64,000 bases of DNA from contig NZ_FNDR01000016.1 in NCBI RefSeq assembly GCF_900099805.1, positions 62,001 through 126,000 of the forward strand, written 5' to 3'. Below, one piece after another: positions 59,689 through 64,000 of this stretch. Within the stretch, counting starts at the first letter, position 1. Each line of letters starts with the position of its first letter. Source of the DNA: Variovorax sp. OV700. Lineage in GTDB: Bacteria > Pseudomonadota > Gammaproteobacteria > Burkholderiales > Burkholderiaceae_C. The notes below the pieces were generated by a model. That model saw only the letters and a list, made by a program, of their open reading frames with translations, ran no database searches and had not been told where the DNA came from. A program made the position numbers and the translations under genes.

Positions 59689-60371
59689 CGCTGCTTCTCC
59701 AGGGGCAGCTTGGCGTTGCGCTCGGCAACGATGTTCCAGTCGGCCTGCCCGACCACGCCGATCTGGAACGGGCGCGGCAGCTGCGAGGTGTCGAGCCGGA
59801 AGCGGAACACGACTTGGTGCGAGGGTTCGTCGCCGATCTCGGCCGCGTCGCCCAGCCGCAGCCGGCCGATGCGCTTGACGGCGTCCATGGCATCGGCAAG
59901 GCTGTCGAAGTTCTGGTTCAGCGAAACACCGAATCCCGCCGTGCCGGTAATGGGCACCGGCGACACATTGAGTCGCCAGCGGCGCGTGAGCGGCTGGTAG
60001 GCAAGCCGCATGTGGCGCGTGACCTGGGCCACCTTGCGGTCGGTCCAGTACCAGCGCTCATGAAAAACCTCGGCCTCGGCCACGAAGTAGATGGCAATGC
60101 CCTTGTCGAGCACCTCCTCGACCAGCGAGGGCAGCTCGAACTGCACGGCCGCGGTCAGGTAGACGCCGTCGTCGGCCTGTTCGAGCCGCATCTGGGTGAC
60201 CGACGCAGCGGCGCGCCCTTGCGCGGCCGCGGTGAGAGGCAGCCAGCTCAGCAGCAGCACGCACGCCAGCAGCAGCGCCGCCAATGCCGTGGCGCCACGC
60301 CGCCCACGGGCCTCAGCGCGGGCGTTTTTCAAGCAGGGCGTAGAAGAAGCCGTCGTGGTCACCTGAGGCAT
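59685..60371 (-). CDS. DUF4390 protein
   Basis: About 228 residues: a signal-anchor near the N-terminus (ALAALLLACVLLLSWLPLTAAAQG) and a domain typical of DUF4390 (VYLTAAVQFELPSLVEEVLDKGIAIYFVAEAEVFHERWYWTDRKVA, RRWRLNVSP). Function is unknown, but the gene is regularly found between rsmB and ntrY-like kinases in betaproteobacteria. The start is uncertain: ATG 60371 overlaps rsmB by 59 bases, and a TTG at 60332 is an alternative. Confidence 0.85.
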   Translation of the reverse strand: MPQVTTTASSTPCLKNARAEARGRRGATALAALLLACVLLLSWLPLTAAAQGRAAASVTQMRLEQADDGVYLTAAVQFELPSLVEEVLDKGIAIYFVAEAEVFHERWYWTDRKVAQVTRHMRLAYQPLTRRWRLNVSPVPITGTAGFGVSLNQNFDSLADAMDAVKRIGRLRLGDAAEIGDEPSHQVVFRFRLDTSQLPRPFQIGVVGQADWNIVAERNAKLPLEKQR

Positions 60372-61689
60372 TGTCCGGGACTGCGCGGGCATTCGCCCCG
60401 CTTTGGGGAAGCAAATGGCCTGGCGATGCCTTCAATCGGGCGTCGGTGTTGTGCGCAAGAAACGCATCGATTTGTTGCGAGCCCTCTTCCCGGAACACGG
60501 AACAGGTGCAATAGAGCAGCCGCCCGCCGGGCCTGACCAGCGGCCAGAGCGCCGCCAGCAAGGCCGCCTGCTGGACCGCGAGCTGCGAGGTATCGCTTTC
60601 GCGGCGCAGCCAGCGCACGTCGGGGTGGCGCCGGACGATGCCCGACGCCGTGCAGGGCGCGTCGAGCAGGATGGCGTCGAAGGGCGTGCCGTCCCACCAT
60701 TCGGACGGCCGGGCGGCATCGGCCACCACCACCTTGGCGGCCAGGCCGAGCCGGCCCAGGGTCTCGTCGATGCGCCGGCTGCGTACCGCGTCGACTTCGA
60801 GGGCCGTGACCTCGACGGCCTCGGGCCCGGCGAACTCCAGCAGGTGCGCCGTCTTGCCGCCCGGGGCGGCGCAGGCATCGAGTACGCGCAGCGGCGCGGC
60901 GCCTGCCACGGGAAGCATCCCTTCGAGCAGCAGCGGCGCCGCCATCTGGGCAGCAGCGTCCTGCACCGAGCATTCGCCATCCGCGAAGCCCGGCAGTTGC
61001 AGCACCGGCCGGGCGCGCGCCAGCTGCAGGCCGGCGGCTCCCACGCGCACCGCCGCCAGGCCGACGGCCTCGAGCGCGAGCTGGTAGGAAGCAACCGTGG
61101 TTTTCTGCAGATTGACGCGCAGGGTCATGGGCGCGTGGGCGTTATCGGCCGTGAGCACGCGCTGCCAATCGCGCGAGTGGTCGCGCTTGAGCCGCTCGAT
61201 CCACCAGCGCGGGTGGTTCCACTGCGCGACCGGTTCATGGTCGGTGGCTGCCACGAGCTCATCACGTTCGCGCAGGAAGCGGCGCAGGCAGGCATTGATG
61301 AAACTGGCTTGTGCGCGCGTGGCCGGGTTGCGCTTTGCAGCCTCGACCGCCTGGTCGACCAGCGTGAAAGGCTCGTAGGGGGCGTGCTGCGCATCCCAGG
61401 CCAGCGCCAATGCGGTGCACAGCAAGGCATCGGGCAACGGCGGTGGCGTGCGCTTGGCAAGGTGGCGGCGCAACGCCTCTGCGCGGCCCAGCCAGCGCAG
61501 CACCTGAAAGCCGAGCGCCTGCACGCCCGGCCGCATGGCCGGCTCCACCGCTTCGAATGCGACGGTGCCCGAGCTGCCGGCGCGAATCGACGCCAGCGCC
61601 ACGGCAGTCAACTGCAGCTGGCGCCAGAGCGGGGGTTGCAACAGCGGTGCGGTGCTGCCGCCTGGATGATCGGAAGATAGTTCTGGCAA
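60313..61689 (-). CDS. rsmB: 16S rRNA m5C967 methyltransferase RsmB
   Basis: About 458 residues: an N-terminal NusB-like RNA-binding domain (ALCTALALAWDAQHAPYEPFTLVDQAVEAAKR, SFINACLRRFLRERDEL) and a C-terminal SAM-dependent domain. The latter carries LDACAAPGGKTAHLLEFA, LLDAPCTASGIVRRHPDVRWLRRES with the PC cysteine, and LLYCTCSVFREEG with the TCS catalytic cysteine. It methylates C967 of 16S rRNA with SAM. The start is uncertain: I use TTG 61689 because the domain starts soon after; no good ATG is near. Confidence 0.9.
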   Translation of the reverse strand: MPELSSDHPGGSTAPLLQPPLWRQLQLTAVALASIRAGSSGTVAFEAVEPAMRPGVQALGFQVLRWLGRAEALRRHLAKRTPPPLPDALLCTALALAWDAQHAPYEPFTLVDQAVEAAKRNPATRAQASFINACLRRFLRERDELVAATDHEPVAQWNHPRWWIERLKRDHSRDWQRVLTADNAHAPMTLRVNLQKTTVASYQLALEAVGLAAVRVGAAGLQLARARPVLQLPGFADGECSVQDAAAQMAAPLLLEGMLPVAGAAPLRVLDACAAPGGKTAHLLEFAGPEAVEVTALEVDAVRSRRIDETLGRLGLAAKVVVADAARPSEWWDGTPFDAILLDAPCTASGIVRRHPDVRWLRRESDTSQLAVQQAALLAALWPLVRPGGRLLYCTCSVFREEGSQQIDAFLAHNTDARLKASPGHLLPQSGANARAVPDNASGDHDGFFYALLEKRPR

Positions 61690-61780
61690 GTTGAAGCGAT
61701 GGTAACGGGCCGGCAAAACGCACAAAGCCGCGGAGATCAAGAAAGAAGAAGGCGTTTGCCGGCGATTTGGAAAAACAAGT

Positions 61781-62404
61781 TCAGAGCAAGGGCGCGGCCG
61801 GACGCAAACGCACCATCCATGCCACCAGCAATGCCGGAAACTGGACGATGGCGGCGTTGTACTGTTCCACCGCCAGATTGAACTGGCTGCGAGCGATTTC
61901 CGCCGCGGCCGAGGGTTCCGGCCAGGCCATGGGCTCGGCCGCCCCGGACGACGCAGCACCCGCACCAGCCCCGCCACCGCTCGGCAGCAGCGGCGCGGGC
62001 CGCGAGAGCGTTCCGTCCGCGTCGAAGACCGTTACCGCGTCCGGGTGCTGGCGCTGCCAGGCGGAGACCAGCACCTGCAGCGCCGTGGCCAGCGCGGCCA
62101 TGCCGCCCGGGTCGAGCGGATGCAGCCGGGTCGCGCCCAGCAGCGTGGCCAGTTGGGTGGCGGCGGCCTGCAACGGCGCCACCGACGAAGAAAAGCCGGG
62201 CGACGGTGCATCTTTTTCGGGCACGGCGGCCGCGATGCTGGCCAGGACGAAGTCCAGTTGCTTTTGGAGCGCGGCATCGAGCGTGGCGTAGGCCTGGAGC
62301 ACGGCGGCGCGCAGGCGCACCAGCCTGTTGTAGGCCCCCACGAACCAGAACAACAGCACCGCGACGACGACCCAGCTGGCAAGCGAATCGGGCAATGCGC
62401 TCAT
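61781..62404 (-). CDS. LemA-family membrane protein
   Basis: The 207-residue product has an N-terminal membrane helix (WVVVAVLLFWFVGAYNRLVRLRAAVLQAYATLDAALQKQLDFVL) with the LemA start YNRLVRLR, and a C-terminal QFNLAVEQYNAAIVQFPALLVAWMV that matches the LemA ending. The middle is long, Ala/Pro/Gly-rich and divergent. Function of LemA proteins is not settled. It sits between rsmB and the rpoC terminator. Confidence 0.85.
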   Translation of the reverse strand: MSALPDSLASWVVVAVLLFWFVGAYNRLVRLRAAVLQAYATLDAALQKQLDFVLASIAAAVPEKDAPSPGFSSSVAPLQAAATQLATLLGATRLHPLDPGGMAALATALQVLVSAWQRQHPDAVTVFDADGTLSRPAPLLPSGGGAGAGAASSGAAEPMAWPEPSAAAEIARSQFNLAVEQYNAAIVQFPALLVAWMVRLRPAAPLL

Positions 62405-62439
62405 CGGCGAAAACACTTCATGGAAAAAACGGCTCAAAG

Positions 62440-62474
62440 AAAAACGCCCCCCAACCGGATTCGGTCGGGGGGCG
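62440..62474 (-). terminator. Rho-independent terminator of the rpoBC operon
   Basis: On the minus strand CGCCCCCCGACCGAAT pairs with the following CCGGTTGGGGGGCG, then a TTTTTCTTT run. It lies 35 bases after the rpoC stop. The GC-rich 13-14 bp stem with T-tail is a strong intrinsic terminator. Confidence 0.93.
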
Positions 62475-62508
62475 TCGGATACCGGTCATGGCCGGTGATG
62501 CTAACCAG

Positions 62509-64000
62509 TTATTCGGACGCGGCGCCTTCGCTGGCGTCGGCCGTGCTGGGAACATCGCTGGTGGAACCAGCCAGTTCGGCGGCTTCGGATTCGGCGATGG
62601 CGCGGCGCTCGGCCTCGTCCATCTGATCCTTGACCTTGCGTGCCTGGTGGTACGCCATGCCGGTGCCTGCGGGAATCAGGCGGCCGACGATGACGTTTTC
62701 CTTCAGGCCGCGCAACTCGTCGCGCTTGCCCATGATCGCGGCTTCGGTCAGCACGCGCGTCGTTTCCTGGAACGAAGCGGCCGAGATGAACGAGTCGGTC
62801 GAGAGCGACGCCTTCGTGATGCCCAGCAGCAGGTTGGTGAACGTAGCGGGCAGCTTGCCTTCGGCGCGCAGGGCGTCGTTGGTGTTGAGCATTTCGCTGC
62901 GCTCGACCTGTTCACCGGAGATGTAGCTCGTATCGCCGATGTTGTCGACCACGACGCGGCGCAGCATCTGGCGAACGATCACCTCGATGTGCTTGTCGTT
63001 GATCTTCACACCTTGCAAACGGTACACGTCCTGCACTTCGTCCACGATGTAGCGCGCAAGTTCTTCCGAACCCAGCAGGCGCAGGATGTCCTGCGGGTCC
63101 GCCGGACCGTCGACCACGCTTTCGCCCTTGTTCACCACCTGGCCTTCGTGCACCAGGATGTTCTTTTCCTTCGGCACGAGGTCTTCGTAGACGCCGCCTT
63201 CCGGATCGGTGATCTGCAGGCGAATCTTGCCCTTCGTCTCTTTACCGAACGACACAGTACCGGTCATTTCGGCCAGCATGCCCTTGTCCTTCGGCGAACG
63301 GGCTTCGAACAACTCGGCAACGCGCGGCAGACCGCCGGTAATGTCGCGGGTCTTCTGGCCTTCGACCGGAATACGCGCCAGCACTTCGCCGGGGCCCACG
63401 TCCTGGCCGTCGCGGATTTGCACCAGCGAGCCGATCGGGAAGCCGATCGTCACCGAGTGGTCGGTGCCCGGGATCTTCACTTCGGCGCCGGAGGCGTCGA
63501 TGAGCTTCACCTGCGGGCGCACGACCTTGGCAGCGCCGCGGCGCTTCGGGTCGATCACGACCAGGGTCGACAGGCCGGTCACTTCGTCCACCTGCTTGGC
63601 GACCGTGAGGCCTTCCTCGACGTTCTCGAACTGCGTCTTGCCGGCGAACTCGGTGATGATGGGGCGGGTCAGCGGATCCCAGTTGGCAAGCACGTGGCCG
63701 GCCTTGATCTGCTGGTCGGCCTTGACGGCCAGGATCGCGCCGTACGGCACCTTGTGGCGTTCGCGCTCGCGGCCGTGTTCGTCATGAATGACGATCTCGC
63801 CCGAACGTGCAATCACCACCAGCTCGTTCTTGCTGTTGGTCACGTAGCGCATCGTGGCGTTGAAGCCGATCACGCCGTTGGACTTGGCTTCGACGCTCGA
63901 GGCCACTGCTGCACGCGATGCCGCACCACCGATGTGGAACGTACGCATCGTGAGCTGCGTGCCGGGTTCGCCGATCGACTGCGCCGCGATCACGCCGACG
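62509..64000 (-). CDS. rpoC: RNA polymerase beta' subunit RpoC, C-terminal part
   Basis: The last 497 codons of rpoC; the N-terminal part lies beyond the right edge. Visible are VIAAQSIGEPGTQLTMRTFHIGGAASR (bridge/trigger region), DITGGLPRVAELFEARSPKD and the C-terminal FQETTRVLTEAAIMGKRDELRGLKENVIVGRLIPAGTG. These are universally conserved. The very end carries a lineage-specific acidic Ser/Ala-rich tail. It is a single-copy core gene that anchors this side of the window to the conserved chromosome. Confidence 0.98.
   Translation of the reverse strand, partial: VGVIAAQSIGEPGTQLTMRTFHIGGAASRAAVASSVEAKSNGVIGFNATMRYVTNSKNELVVIARSGEIVIHDEHGRERERHKVPYGAILAVKADQQIKAGHVLANWDPLTRPIITEFAGKTQFENVEEGLTVAKQVDEVTGLSTLVVIDPKRRGAAKVVRPQVKLIDASGAEVKIPGTDHSVTIGFPIGSLVQIRDGQDVGPGEVLARIPVEGQKTRDITGGLPRVAELFEARSPKDKGMLAEMTGTVSFGKETKGKIRLQITDPEGGVYEDLVPKEKNILVHEGQVVNKGESVVDGPADPQDILRLLGSEELARYIVDEVQDVYRLQGVKINDKHIEVIVRQMLRRVVVDNIGDTSYISGEQVERSEMLNTNDALRAEGKLPATFTNLLLGITKASLSTDSFISAASFQETTRVLTEAAIMGKRDELRGLKENVIVGRLIPAGTGMAYHQARKVKDQMDEAERRAIAESEAAELAGSTSDVPSTADASEGAASE

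Noticed and set aside
57674..59899. Second minus-strand long frame of 741 codons inside the kinase gene
   Set aside because: Arg/Ala/Pro-rich out-of-frame reading of the NtrY-like kinase; all kinase motifs are in the other frame.

Overview
The window looks like chromosomal DNA of a high-GC betaproteobacterium, most likely a Comamonadaceae member close to Variovorax. I infer this from the order rpoC - lemA-like - rsmB - DUF4390 - ntrY-like - ntrX-like - tRNA-Phe at the right end and from the protein sequences; I could not run a taxonomic search.

Layout. (1) 1-13824, minus: a giant YD/RHS-repeat protein of at least 4608 codons whose C-terminus lies beyond the left edge. About twelve bacterial Ig-like domains are inserted in it, including a perfect 608-bp in-frame repeat. 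(2) 13825-14181: a divergent regulatory region with two outward-facing, mutually similar sigma28-like promoters and two leader hairpins. (3) 14182-20125, plus: a tightly coupled cluster encoding a Hint-domain protein, a YcaO cyclodehydratase ending in PHPLP with a possible SagB-like segment, an ATP-grasp protein, a 2OG-Fe(II) oxygenase, a 33-aa Cys-containing peptide, a TPR protein and an unrecognised protein. It resembles a RiPP (azole/azoline-type) modification locus. (4) 20122-42577, minus: one compact flagellar operon, fliQ-fliR-flhB-flhA-flgF-flgG-flgA-flgH-flgI-flgB-flgC-fliE-fliF-fliG-fliH-fliI-fliJ-(fliK-like)-flgD-flgE-(fliM-like)-fliN-fliO-fliP-fliA-TPR. It encodes export gate, ATPase complex, MS ring, rod, P and L rings and hook. 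No flagellin, cap, FlgK/FlgL, FlgJ, FlgM, MotA/B or chemotaxis gene lies here. FliG is only 196 aa without a recognisable torque domain, the FliM-like protein lacks the CheY-binding N-terminus, and FlgH lacks the lipobox cysteine. (5) 43066-47551: a small hypothetical gene, a Tat-exported SMP-30/gluconolactonase, an alginate-lyase-family lipoprotein with LamG domain, a DUF427 protein and a hydrolase remnant. (6) 47786-54360, minus: a 5-oxoprolinase (PxpABC) locus with VOC, SDR, FAD oxidoreductase, quinone reductase and PAS-AraC genes. (7) 54361-56470: a DUF1993 gene bracketed by 43-bp direct repeats, a GreA/B-like gene and a terminator. (8) 56471-64000: tRNA-Phe and conserved core genes.

Working idea. 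Regions 1-4 may form one system: a flagellum-derived type III export machine without rotor and filament genes, whose own FliA-type sigma factor may drive the divergent giant RHS gene and the Hint/YcaO cluster. The architecture is visible in the sequence. The functional link is inference.
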